From assembly GCA_003585735.1 (NCBI GenBank), contig NQOH01000005.1, positions 77,400 through 100,776 on the forward strand: a stretch of 23,377 bases of DNA, read 5' to 3'. Positions 6,974 to 14,338 of this stretch are shown here, piece by piece; within the stretch, counting starts at the first letter, position 1, and each line of letters starts with the position of its first letter. The notes beneath the pieces were generated by a model. That model saw only the letters and a list, made by a program, of their open reading frames with translations. It did no database searches and had not been told where the DNA came from. The position numbers and the translations under genes were made by a program. This DNA is from Gardnerella kenyensis. Lineage in GTDB: Bacteria; Actinomycetota; Actinomycetes; Actinomycetales; Bifidobacteriaceae.

Positions 6974-7891
6974 ATGCGACTTCGCTTAGATTTAGCATAT
7001 GATGGCGGCGGATTTTACGGTTGGGCTAAGCAGCCTGTTTTGCGCACCGTGCAGGGCGAAATTGAGTCCGCTTTGCACATGGTTTTGCGCGTGCCAGAAG
7101 GCGATATTTCGCATCCTTTGCGTCTGACTGTTGCGGGACGTACGGATACAGGCGTGCATGCGTCGCATCAAGTTTGCCATTTGGATGTTTCGGATGATTT
7201 GTTGCAAAATTGCATTGGGCATACCGAGCTTGATGCGGTTGGTGCTCTTGAATACAGGTTGCGTCACGTTCTGCCGCAAGATATTTCGCTACACGGCGTA
7301 AGTGTGGCTCCTTGCGGCTTTGATGCTAGGTTTTCTGCGCTGGAACGCACGTACGTGTATCGAATTTCGGATGGTTCTTGTAAATCTAATCACGATCCTC
7401 GCATGCGCGGATTTGTGTTGCAGCTTGACGATGTTCTGAATGTTGAGGACATGAATGCGGCTGCGCAGCTTATGATTGGGCTTCACGATTTTGGTTCTTT
7501 TGCTCGACCAAATCCTGGAGGCACTACGATTCGCAAGGTTATTGAAGCGCGTTGGGAGCGCGTTGGTGAAAGTTTGGAAGATGCGCGCGTTGAGCTTGGC
7601 ACTGGTTGTGTGCCGCCTGTTGAGCAGGGTTTGATTGAGTTTACGATTGTGGCTGACGCTTTTGCGCATAACATGGTGCGCTCGCTTGTTAACGCGTCTG
7701 TGCAAATTGGGCGCGGTAAGCGTTCTCTTGATTGGCTTTACGAGAAGATTAATACGCCGATTCGGGAGGGGTCTACGGGTCCGATTGCGCCGCAAGGTTT
7801 GACTTTGGAGTATGTGGCGTATCCGCCGGATGATGAACTTGCGTCGCGCGCGGAGCAGATTCGCGCTCGCCGTGATTTGGCTGAGTTATAG
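6974..7891 (+). CDS. truA: tRNA pseudouridine synthase A (positions 38-40)
   Basis: TruA converts uridines 38, 39 and 40 in the anticodon arm of many tRNAs to pseudouridine. The 305-residue protein opens with MRLRLDLAYDGGGFYGWAKQ and has the catalytic motif GRTDTGVHA with the nucleophile Asp58. Later blocks are FDARFSALERTYVYRI (about 112-127), the HDFGSFARPNPG segment and the C-terminal FTIVADAFAHNMVRSLV (about 223-239). It is slightly longer than the common 250-280 residues because of an insert near 200-218 and a charged C-terminal tail. ATG 6974 has GAAAGG six bases upstream. In bifidobacteria truA commonly follows rplQ; here the hydrolase gene lies between them. Confidence 0.95.
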   Translation: MRLRLDLAYDGGGFYGWAKQPVLRTVQGEIESALHMVLRVPEGDISHPLRLTVAGRTDTGVHASHQVCHLDVSDDLLQNCIGHTELDAVGALEYRLRHVLPQDISLHGVSVAPCGFDARFSALERTYVYRISDGSCKSNHDPRMRGFVLQLDDVLNVEDMNAAAQLMIGLHDFGSFARPNPGGTTIRKVIEARWERVGESLEDARVELGTGCVPPVEQGLIEFTIVADAFAHNMVRSLVNASVQIGRGKRSLDWLYEKINTPIREGSTGPIAPQGLTLEYVAYPPDDELASRAEQIRARRDLAEL

Positions 7892-7982
7892 CGTTTCAAC
7901 GCGCCATGAATTTATATTCGCGGCATGGTTTACAATTGAAAAGTTGCGTTTGTGCGCGCTTTTGTTGCGCCAAATTGCATGT

Positions 7983-8068
7983 GGATGAATGTCCGAGCGG
8001 TCTAAGGAGCACGCCTCGAAAGCGTGTGAGGGTAAAATCCTCCGCGAGTTCGAATCTCGCTTCATCCG
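7983..8068 (+). tRNA. tRNA-Ser (anticodon CGA)
   Basis: The cloverleaf is complete: acceptor GGATGAA (7983-7989) with TTCATCC (8061-8067) and discriminator G; anticodon stem CACGC/GCGTG (8010-8014 and 8022-8026) with loop CTCGAAA and anticodon CGA at 8017-8019, reading UCG; a long class II variable arm around GAGG...CCTC, as in serine tRNAs; and T-arm GCGAG-TTCGAAT-CTCGC (8044-8060). The CCA end is not encoded. It is a single gene downstream of truA with its own terminator. Confidence 0.97.
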
Positions 8069-8078
8069 CGAATTAACC

Positions 8079-8113
8079 AAGCTTCAAGCGTATTTCGCGC
8101 TTGAAGCTTTTTT
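8079..8113 (+). terminator. Rho-independent terminator of tRNA-Ser
   Basis: AAGCTTCAAGCG (8079-8090) pairs perfectly with CGCTTGAAGCTT (8098-8109) around a seven-base loop, followed by six T residues. It begins 11 bases after the tRNA. Confidence 0.93.
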
Positions 8114-8114
8114 A

Positions 8115-8267
8115 ATTCGCCGAGCTTTCTTAAAACTGAAAGTGCAGTGCACTTTCAGTGAAAGCGAGGTCTGCCTTCGTCAATAAAGACGAAGGCAGGG
8201 CAGGTTAGTTTGGTTGTTCTTGCTTTAGGCTTTTTTATTCGCCGAGCTTTCTTAAAACTGAAAGTGC
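8115..8267. repeat. Exact 31-base direct repeat pair flanking two hairpins
   Basis: The 31 bases at 8115-8145 recur exactly at 8237-8267, each preceded by a T-run. Between and within them are a 12-base-arm inverted repeat, ACTGAAAGTGCA/TGCACTTTCAGT (8135-8159), which the segments GCTTTC (8124-8129) and GAAAGC (8160-8165) can extend, and a perfect 11-base-pair hairpin CTGCCTTCGTC/GACGAAGGCAG (8171-8181 with 8188-8198). No credible gene overlaps the stretch. The second copy lacks the right arm of the first inverted repeat. Function unknown; it may be a duplicated terminator/hairpin element or a remnant of a small mobile repeat. Confidence 0.85.
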
Positions 8268-8332
8268 GGGTTATAGGCCAAAAAATGTGTAAAGCTAGGC
8301 TGATGAATATTCTGGGGGATAGTTGCAGACTC

Positions 8333-8430
8333 AACACCGTTATTTTCTCAGTTCGTTGACTGAGTTAGTAACGGTATTTTGCTATTTACCGTTATTTTCT
8401 CAGTTCGTTGACTGAGTTTTTAACGGTGTT
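8333..8430. repeat. Twin tandem hairpins (period 52)
   Basis: An exact 31-base segment occurs at 8336-8366 and 8388-8418, each followed by TAACGGT (8369-8375 and 8421-8427). Each unit folds as outer stem ACCGTTA/TAACGGT and inner stem CTCAGT/ACTGAG with loop TCGTTG. The outermost bases AACACCGTTA (8333-8342) and TAACGGTGTT (8421-8430) are themselves perfect inverted repeats, so the two units may alternatively form one long structure. They lie between tRNA-Ser and the 3' end of a leftward gene. Possible roles are bidirectional termination, a small RNA or a dispersed intergenic repeat. Bases 8268-8332 between the two repeat groups show nothing I can support. Confidence 0.88.
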
Positions 8431-8443
8431 TAGTTTGTAACTT

Positions 8444-8473
8444 TGCTTTTATCTGCTTTTAGCTGCTTTTAGT
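8444..8473. repeat. 10-base tandem repeat, three copies
   Basis: TGCTTTTATC, TGCTTTTAGC and TGCTTTTAGT follow one another at 8444-8453, 8454-8463 and 8464-8473, just past the stop of the leftward lipoprotein gene at 8483. Confidence 0.9.
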
Positions 8474-8482
8474 TGAATCGGC

Positions 8483-9481
8483 TTACTTAAGAATTAGGCT
8501 TGTATCTGTTGGGTATCCGAGTGCGTATGCGCGCAACAATCGCGACGTAATTAGCTTTATTACAGCGTCTTTAAAAGCATTATGTGCTTGAATAGTGGAG
8601 TATTCGTCGTTTGTTTCGTCGTTTGTTTCGCCGTTACTATTTTTTGCAGCGCTTCTATCTTTATTTTCTTCAATAACTATTATTTGATTAAAAGCTTCAA
8701 GCTCTTCGCGCGCGCAATCCATATACGCAATTGCCACAATTGGCAAGTCTTTTCCGCTTAACTCATCATGCGCTATTCCGCTTTCTAATGCTTTTTGCGG
8801 AATATCGTATACTTTTTTGCGCAAATCTGCGCCTTTTGCTGAAGCGTGCATTAAGCTTTCTGCATTACTCGCTGCCATATCGCTATATTTCAACGATATT
8901 TCGGGAACTTTTTTTGCAGCTAAAGTTTGTAAAATAAACGCAAGCTTGTCTTCTGCTGCAGCTGCTTGAGCTAGTGGCTGATGCGTCCATTTAAAGTTTT
9001 TGTAATGATCTAAAACTTCGCGCAATTGAATATATGAATCGTATTCTTCTTGTTGAGTTTGTTGAGTTTGTTGAGTTATTGAATTTTTCTCTTGTGATGA
9101 TTCGTTTGCAAGCATTGCCCACTGCGCTTGTGCGCTATATACAATACTTTCGCTTAATCTTCCAGGGCATTGCTGAGCCACAATTTTCCAGTTTTCAGCA
9201 GCATTTTTCCACACTTCAATTGTTGCGTTTTTTGCGTTCGTTGCGTTTTTTGCGTCGCTATTAATCGCATGTTGATTTTTTTGAGCGATCCTGTACGCTT
9301 TTGCGCAAGTATTTTCGGGAGCTGCAGTGTGAGTCGTATGATCAACATGAATGTTTTGCAATGTGCCACAAGCGCTTAACATAGATGTTGACGATGCGCA
9401 AAGAATAAAAACAAATATTATAGTAATCTTGCGCTTTGCGTTCTTGAGCATGGCTTTTAACAAAACATAAAGTGTCTGCAT
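8483..9481 (-). CDS. Putative lipoprotein of unknown function
   Basis: I do not recognise the family. The 332-residue product has a basic stretch (KNAKRK, residues 13-18), a hydrophobic segment ITIIFVFILCASSTSML and a lipobox-like LSAC ending at Cys38, so it is probably lipid-anchored on the outer face of the membrane. The rest is polar and largely helical, with glutamine/threonine and lysine/asparagine/alanine repeats, and conserved-looking blocks YIQLREVLDHYKNFKW and AYMDCAREELEAFNQII. Met1 is poorly supported by a ribosome-binding site; Met11 (codon at 9449-9451) would leave a more typical signal peptide. In-frame DNA tandem repeats lie at 8605-8628 (12 bases, two copies), 9051-9077 (9 bases, three) and 9222-9257 (18 bases, two). 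It is transcribed away from nusA. Confidence 0.7.
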   Translation of the reverse strand: MQTLYVLLKAMLKNAKRKITIIFVFILCASSTSMLSACGTLQNIHVDHTTHTAAPENTCAKAYRIAQKNQHAINSDAKNATNAKNATIEVWKNAAENWKIVAQQCPGRLSESIVYSAQAQWAMLANESSQEKNSITQQTQQTQQEEYDSYIQLREVLDHYKNFKWTHQPLAQAAAAEDKLAFILQTLAAKKVPEISLKYSDMAASNAESLMHASAKGADLRKKVYDIPQKALESGIAHDELSGKDLPIVAIAYMDCAREELEAFNQIIVIEENKDRSAAKNSNGETNDETNDEYSTIQAHNAFKDAVIKLITSRLLRAYALGYPTDTSLILK

Positions 9482-9531
9482 AATCTACTAAAATAGCCAC
9501 TGACTGTGACCAATATTCGCATTATAAGCAA

Positions 9532-9560
9532 TTGCGTAATACTAGTTGCAAAAATAATAA
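9532..9560 (+). promoter_or_regulatory. Candidate promoter of the nusA operon
   Basis: TTGCGT (9532-9537) and TAATAA (9555-9560) are separated by 17 bases in the 116-base gap between the divergent lipoprotein gene and nusA, about 38 bases before the nusA start. Both hexamers are imperfect, so this is a guess from position and spacing. Confidence 0.35.
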
Positions 9561-9597
9561 TCATAAATGAATGCGTTATAACGAGAGGACGTGCGCG

Positions 9598-10680
9598 ATG
9601 GAATTGGATTTGGCGGGAATGCATCAGCTTGCGGCACAGCAGGGGATTAATGCCGAGGAGCTGGACGAGGCGCTCGCCGAGGCCTTGCGTCTTGCGTATA
9701 TGAAAACCGCTCATCCTGCAAAGCATGTGCGAGTTGAATTGGACGAACGTGCAGGTTCGTTCACTGTGTGGGCTAGGGATGAAATTCCTGGTGAGCCTAC
9801 TGAAGATAACCCGTATCCGGCGCCAACGCTGGGCGAAGAGTACGATGATACTCCTCGCGATTTTGGCCGTCTTGCTGCAGCAACAGCTCGCCAAGTTATT
9901 AGTCAAATCTTCCGTAAGGCAGAAGACGATCGCGTATTTGGTGCGTTTTCTGGTCAAAAAGGCAAGCTGATTAACGGCATTATTCAGCAGGATGCAAAAG
10001 ATACTACTAATATTCACGTTGCTGTTGGTGACGTTGAGGCGATTTTGCCACGTCGTGAGCAAGTTCCGGGAGAGCGTTACCGCCACGGTGAGCGCATTCG
10101 TGTGTATGTTGTTAATGTTGCGCGTGGTCTTCGTGGACCAGAAATTGTGGTTTCTAGGTCGCATCCTGAATTAGTTCGTCGCTTGTTTGAGCGTGAAGTT
10201 CCAGAACTTGTTTCTGGTGCTGTTTCGATTATGGCGATTGCTCGTGAAGCAGGTGCTCGCACAAAGATTGCAGTGCGCGCAAATACTGAAGGAGTTAATC
10301 CAAAGGGTGCTTTGATTGGCCCTGGCGGTTCTCGCGTTCGTGCTGTAATGGAGAACTTGGGTCAAGAAAAGATTGATATTGTTGATTGGTCAGATGATCC
10401 AGCCAAGTTTGTTGCTGCAGCGCTTTCTCCTGCAACTGCTACGCAAGTGCAAGTTGTAAGTGAAAAGAATCAGACTGCGGTTGCTTTTATTCGCGATGCT
10501 CAGCTTTCGCTTGCTATTGGCAAGGAAGGTCAGAATGCTCGTTTGGCTGCAAAGTTGACTGGTTGGAAGATTGGTATTGAATCGGCTGAAGAGCATGCTA
10601 AGAAGGTTGCTGCAGCTCAAGCACAGGGCGTGCAAGATGCACAGAATGCACAATCTGAAGCTGATTCTGCTAATGCTTAA
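9598..10680 (+). CDS. nusA: Transcription termination/antitermination factor NusA
   Basis: NusA binds RNA polymerase and nascent RNA and modulates pausing, termination and rRNA antitermination. The 360-residue protein has the N-terminal polymerase-binding domain (MELDLAGMHQLAAQQGINAEELDEALAEAL...), an S1 domain near residues 125-195 and two KH domains: one around VPELVSGAVSIMAIAREAGARTKIAV...LIGPGGSRVRAV, the other around IRDAQLSLAIGKEGQNARLAAKLTGWKI. It lacks the acidic C-terminal repeats of E. coli NusA, as usual in actinobacteria, and ends in an alanine/glutamine tail. ATG 9598 is preferred to ATG 9571 because AGAGGA lies eight bases upstream. No rimP precedes it and no ylxR separates it from infB. 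Confidence 0.96.
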   Translation: MELDLAGMHQLAAQQGINAEELDEALAEALRLAYMKTAHPAKHVRVELDERAGSFTVWARDEIPGEPTEDNPYPAPTLGEEYDDTPRDFGRLAAATARQVISQIFRKAEDDRVFGAFSGQKGKLINGIIQQDAKDTTNIHVAVGDVEAILPRREQVPGERYRHGERIRVYVVNVARGLRGPEIVVSRSHPELVRRLFEREVPELVSGAVSIMAIAREAGARTKIAVRANTEGVNPKGALIGPGGSRVRAVMENLGQEKIDIVDWSDDPAKFVAAALSPATATQVQVVSEKNQTAVAFIRDAQLSLAIGKEGQNARLAAKLTGWKIGIESAEEHAKKVAAAQAQGVQDAQNAQSEADSANA

Positions 10681-10696
10681 TTCTGCTAATGCTTAA
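10665..10696. repeat. 16-base tandem duplication across the nusA stop
   Basis: TTCTGCTAATGCTTAA lies at 10665-10680, containing the last codons and TAA of nusA, and is repeated exactly at 10681-10696. The second copy duplicates the stop region outside the gene. Confidence 0.95.
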
Positions 10697-10800
10697 ATAA
10701 GTTGATTAGTTGATTAATAATTAACTTAAATAAGCTAAGCTCGCAATAATGTAAAGTGGCTGCGCACGCTAGCGTTGCCACAGATAGAGGAGAACACTGG

Positions 10801-13758
10801 GTGGTTAAAAAGCGCGTGTATGAACTGGCCAAGGAATTTGGCGTAGACAGTAAAACCGTGTTGGAGCGTTTGAAGAGCATGGGTGAATTTGTTAAGTCTG
10901 CTTCTTCAACAGTTGAGGCTCCAGTAGTGCGTCGTTTGCAATCGGCGTTAGAAGCAGATGGTAATCAATCTGCTAAATCTTCGAACGCATCTAAAGCTAA
11001 TGCTGCGAAAGCGAAGTCTCAAGTTGCGTCGCATAAAGCGGCTGCAAATTCCGCAAATTCTGCATCTTCCGCGGATACAATTGCTGCTTCTGCTGCTTCT
11101 GCCGATTCTGCAGCTTCTGCGTCTCCTGCAAATTCTGCAGAAAAACGTGAGCATGCTGCAAATGCGCATAATGTACCAAAGCCGGGTGTAAATCAGCCTC
11201 GTCAAAATCATAATTCTCGTGCAGCTGGTTCTGAAGCTAAGGGCGGCGAGCGTCGTAAAGAAAATCGTGAAAATCGCGAAAATCGCGAAAACCGCGGCGA
11301 GTCCAAGCAAAAGGCACAGGGTCAGCCTCAAGGCCAGTCGCAGTCTCGCGGCGATCGTTCGCAAATGCCTCCACGTCCACGTCCTCATCAGGGCGCTCAG
11401 GGCGCAGGTGCTGCAGCTCCTCGTCCGGGCAATAATCCGTTTAGCCGTAAGCAGGGCATGCACGCTCCTACACCTGGAGATATTCCTCGTCCTCATCCAA
11501 TGTCTCGTCCAGGCGCACAAGACGGCCGTGGTGGTCGTCCAGGTCAAGCTGGTAACGCTTCTGGTGCAGGTGCCGCAAATGGCTCTCGCGGCGAGCGCGG
11601 AAATCGTTCTCGCGGCGGCCGTTCAGGTCAAGGTCAGGGTCAAGGCGCAGGGCGTTCTTCGCAATGGTCGGGTCAGCGTCGTGGCGGTTCAGGCAGCGGT
11701 GCAGGATCCGCTTCGAGCCGCCCATCTGCAGAATCTCGTTTTGCAGCTCAAGGTGCAAGCTTCCAAGCTGCGGCTGCCGGCGCTCCTAATGGCGGCCCAT
11801 CTCGCGGCGGCGGTCGCGGTAGGGCTGGTGCTGCAGGCGCATTCGGTCGCCAGGGCGGCAAGTCCTCTAAGGCTCGTAAGAACCGTTTAGCGAAGCGTCG
11901 TGAATACGAAGAGCTTAAAGCACCAGTTATTGGCGGTGTGCGTATTCCTTCGGGTAATGGCGCTACTATTCGTTTGCGTCAAGGCGCAACTCTTTCTGAT
12001 TTGGCAGAAAAGATTGATGTCAATCCAGCAGCTTTGGTAACTGTGCTCTTCCACTTGGGCGAAATGGCAACTGCTACGCAGTCTTTGGACGAGTCAACAT
12101 TCCAGATTTTGGGTGAAGAAATCGGCTGGAATATTAATATTGTTTCTGCTGAAGAAGAAGATAAAGAGCTTTTGCAGCAATTTGACATCGATTTGGATGA
12201 AGAAGAGTTGCAAGAAGATGACGATTTGCAGCCTCGTCCGCCTGTTGTTACCGTTATGGGTCACGTTGATCACGGTAAAACTCGCTTGCTCGACACAATC
12301 CGTAAGTCGAATGTTATTGATCGAGAAGCTGGCGGTATTACGCAGCGCATCGGTGCTTACCAAGTAACTGTAAATCTTGAAGGCAAGCCTCGTAAGATCA
12401 CATTCCTCGATACTCCAGGCCACGAAGCGTTTACTGCTATGCGTGCTCGCGGTGCTGAGCTTACAGACGTTGCAATTCTTGTTGTTGCAGCAGACGACGG
12501 CGTTATGCCTCAAACTGTTGAAGCAATTAACCACGCTCAAGCGGCTCACGTGCCAATTGTTGTGGCTGTGAACAAGATTGATGTTGAAGGCGCTAACCCA
12601 GACAAGGTTCGCGGTCAGCTTACTGAGTACGGTTTGGTTGCTGAAGAGTACGGCGGCGACACCATGTTTGTGGATATTTCCGCAAAGCAGGGCACTAACG
12701 TCAATAAGCTTCTTGAAGCCGTTTTGCTTACTGCAGACGCTGAGCTTGATCCTAAAGCAAATCCAAATATGGATGCTCGCGGCGCAACTATTGAGGCTCG
12801 ACTCGACAAGGGTCGCGGTGCTGTTGCTACTGTTTTGGTGCAGCAGGGTACTCTTCACGTTGGCGATTCTATTGTTGCCGGCACTTCTTACGGCCGCGTG
12901 CGCGCTATGCTCGACGAAAACGGCAACCACTTGCAAGATGCTCTTCCATCAACTCCTGTTCAGGTGCTTGGTTTAACTTCTGTTCCAACCGCAGGCGACT
13001 TGTTCTTGGTTACTTCCGACGACCGTTCTGCTCGTCAAATTGCGGAAAAGCGTGCAGCTACAGAGCGTGCAGCTCAGCTTGCTAAGCGCCGCAAGGTTGT
13101 GTCTCTTGAAAGCCTTAAGGAACAGTTCGCTAAGTCTGAAGTTGATATGCTGAACATTGTTATTAAGGGTGATTCTTCCGGTTCTGTGGAAGCTTTGGAA
13201 GATTCCTTGATGAAGATTGAGGTCTCTGAGGAAGTTGGAATCCAGGTTATTCACCGCGGTGTTGGTGCAATTACTCAGAACGATGTGAACTTGGCAACGG
13301 TTGATAAGGCTGTGATTATTGGCTTTAACGTTCGTCCAAACCGTCAGGTTGCTGATTTGGCAGAGCGCGAGGGCGTGGAAGTTAAGTACTACTCCGTTAT
13401 TTACAAGGCAATTGAAGATATTGAAGCTGCTTTGAAGGGTATGCTTAAGCCGGAGTTTGAAGAAGTTGTTACTTCGCATTCCGAAATTCGCGAGATCTTC
13501 CGTTCTTCCAAGTTCGGCAATATTGCTGGTGTTATGGTTCAAGACGGCGAAGTCAAGCGCGGTACGAAGTGCCGTATTTTGCGCGACGGCGTTGCTACAG
13601 TCAACGACCTGGAAATCTCCAGCTTGCGAAGGTTCAAGGACGATGTGCAATCCGTCAGCGAAGGTTACGAAGCTGGTATTAACCTTGGCAGCTTCAATGA
13701 CATTGAGCTTGGCGACGTAATCGAAACCTTTGAAATGAAGCAGATTGAGCGCAAGTAA
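10801..13758 (+). CDS. infB: Translation initiation factor IF-2
   Basis: IF2 is the GTPase that brings initiator tRNA to the 30S subunit and promotes 50S joining. In this 985-residue protein, residues 1-50 are the first IF2-N module (KRVYELAKEFGVDSKTVLERL), about 55-375 a low-complexity linker rich in Ala, Gly, Arg, Gln and Ser, and about 380-455 a second IF2-N module. The G domain has GHVDHGKT (487-494), DTPGHE (537-542) and NKID (591-594); domains II-IV fill the rest. GTG 10801 has AGAGGAGAA upstream and matches the family start; an in-frame GTG at 10756 does not. The linker contains a 9-base repeat in four copies (11260-11295) encoding ENR units. rbfA starts two bases after the stop. Confidence 0.97.
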   Translation: MVKKRVYELAKEFGVDSKTVLERLKSMGEFVKSASSTVEAPVVRRLQSALEADGNQSAKSSNASKANAAKAKSQVASHKAAANSANSASSADTIAASAASADSAASASPANSAEKREHAANAHNVPKPGVNQPRQNHNSRAAGSEAKGGERRKENRENRENRENRGESKQKAQGQPQGQSQSRGDRSQMPPRPRPHQGAQGAGAAAPRPGNNPFSRKQGMHAPTPGDIPRPHPMSRPGAQDGRGGRPGQAGNASGAGAANGSRGERGNRSRGGRSGQGQGQGAGRSSQWSGQRRGGSGSGAGSASSRPSAESRFAAQGASFQAAAAGAPNGGPSRGGGRGRAGAAGAFGRQGGKSSKARKNRLAKRREYEELKAPVIGGVRIPSGNGATIRLRQGATLSDLAEKIDVNPAALVTVLFHLGEMATATQSLDESTFQILGEEIGWNINIVSAEEEDKELLQQFDIDLDEEELQEDDDLQPRPPVVTVMGHVDHGKTRLLDTIRKSNVIDREAGGITQRIGAYQVTVNLEGKPRKITFLDTPGHEAFTAMRARGAELTDVAILVVAADDGVMPQTVEAINHAQAAHVPIVVAVNKIDVEGANPDKVRGQLTEYGLVAEEYGGDTMFVDISAKQGTNVNKLLEAVLLTADAELDPKANPNMDARGATIEARLDKGRGAVATVLVQQGTLHVGDSIVAGTSYGRVRAMLDENGNHLQDALPSTPVQVLGLTSVPTAGDLFLVTSDDRSARQIAEKRAATERAAQLAKRRKVVSLESLKEQFAKSEVDMLNIVIKGDSSGSVEALEDSLMKIEVSEEVGIQVIHRGVGAITQNDVNLATVDKAVIIGFNVRPNRQVADLAEREGVEVKYYSVIYKAIEDIEAALKGMLKPEFEEVVTSHSEIREIFRSSKFGNIAGVMVQDGEVKRGTKCRILRDGVATVNDLEISSLRRFKDDVQSVSEGYEAGINLGSFNDIELGDVIETFEMKQIERK

Positions 13759-13760
13759 TT

Positions 13761-14324
13761 ATGGCAGGAACAAATCCTAGAGCTGCTCGTATTGCAGCGT
13801 TAATTCAGCGCGTAATCGCATCTAATATGGAATCGCAATTGCACGATAAGCGACTTTCTAGCGTGACTATTACGGAAGTTAGAGTTACTAACGATTTGCA
13901 AATTGCAAAAGTTTACTGGACTCAGCTTGGTCACGCTGGAAAAGAGCAGGGCGAGCGTCAGCGTGCAGCTCAAGCTTTGCAGCAGGCTCACGGACGTTTG
14001 CGCTCTTTAGTTGGTGCGAAAGCTGGTTTGCGCTTGACTCCGCAATTGCAATTCGTTTATGACGAAGTGCCTACGGAAGCGCATGAGATTGAGGATATTC
14101 TGGTTGCTGCTCGTCGTCGTGACGAAGAGTTGGCTAGAATGCGCGAGAACGCTAAGTATGCTGGCGAATCGGATCCTTATAAAAAGCCGCATGAAGACGA
14201 TGAAGACGATGAATCTGATGACGACTTTGATGACGACTTTGAAGAGGATTTTGAGGACGATTTTGAGGAAGAAGAATCTTCTGAATCTGAAGAATCTGAA
14301 GAATCCGACGAATCGCGCGAATAA
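13761..14324 (+). CDS. rbfA: Ribosome-binding factor A with an acidic tail
   Basis: RbfA is a KH-fold protein that assists late 30S subunit maturation, binding near helix 1 of 16S rRNA. Residues 1-120 are the conserved domain: NPRAARIAALIQRVIASNMESQL, the strand block LSSVTITEVRVTNDLQIAKVYW, and LRLTPQLQFVYDEVPTEAHEIEDIL. The remaining tail, about residues 143-187, is almost entirely aspartate, glutamate and serine; extended acidic tails are known in actinobacterial RbfA but this is an extreme case and is encoded by GAA/GAT-type repeats. The start ATG lies two bases after the infB stop, with only a weak ribosome-binding site, suggesting translational coupling. truB follows after 14 bases. Confidence 0.94.
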   Translation: MAGTNPRAARIAALIQRVIASNMESQLHDKRLSSVTITEVRVTNDLQIAKVYWTQLGHAGKEQGERQRAAQALQQAHGRLRSLVGAKAGLRLTPQLQFVYDEVPTEAHEIEDILVAARRRDEELARMRENAKYAGESDPYKKPHEDDEDDESDDDFDDDFEEDFEDDFEEEESSESEESEESDESRE

Positions 14325-14338
14325 AATCTCAATTTAAT

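Noticed and set aside
7983..8113. Integrated element at tRNA-Ser
   Set aside because: The tRNA gene is intact and there is no integrase, no second attachment core and no foreign gene downstream.
7989..8186. A 65-codon plus-strand frame across tRNA-Ser
   Set aside because: It translates through the tRNA and its terminator and has no start signal.
8115..8267. CRISPR-like repeat-spacer array
   Set aside because: There are only two copies of each 31-base repeat, the spacings differ (122 and 52 bases), the units fold on themselves and no cas genes are present.
9457..10164. A 235-codon minus-strand frame over the nusA start
   Set aside because: It covers both the nusA coding region and the shared promoter gap, with no start signal; nusA is certain.
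12094..13650. Long minus-strand open frames opposite infB (280 and 225 codons)
   Set aside because: They lie wholly within the infB GTPase domains and arise from its codon bias on the opposite strand.
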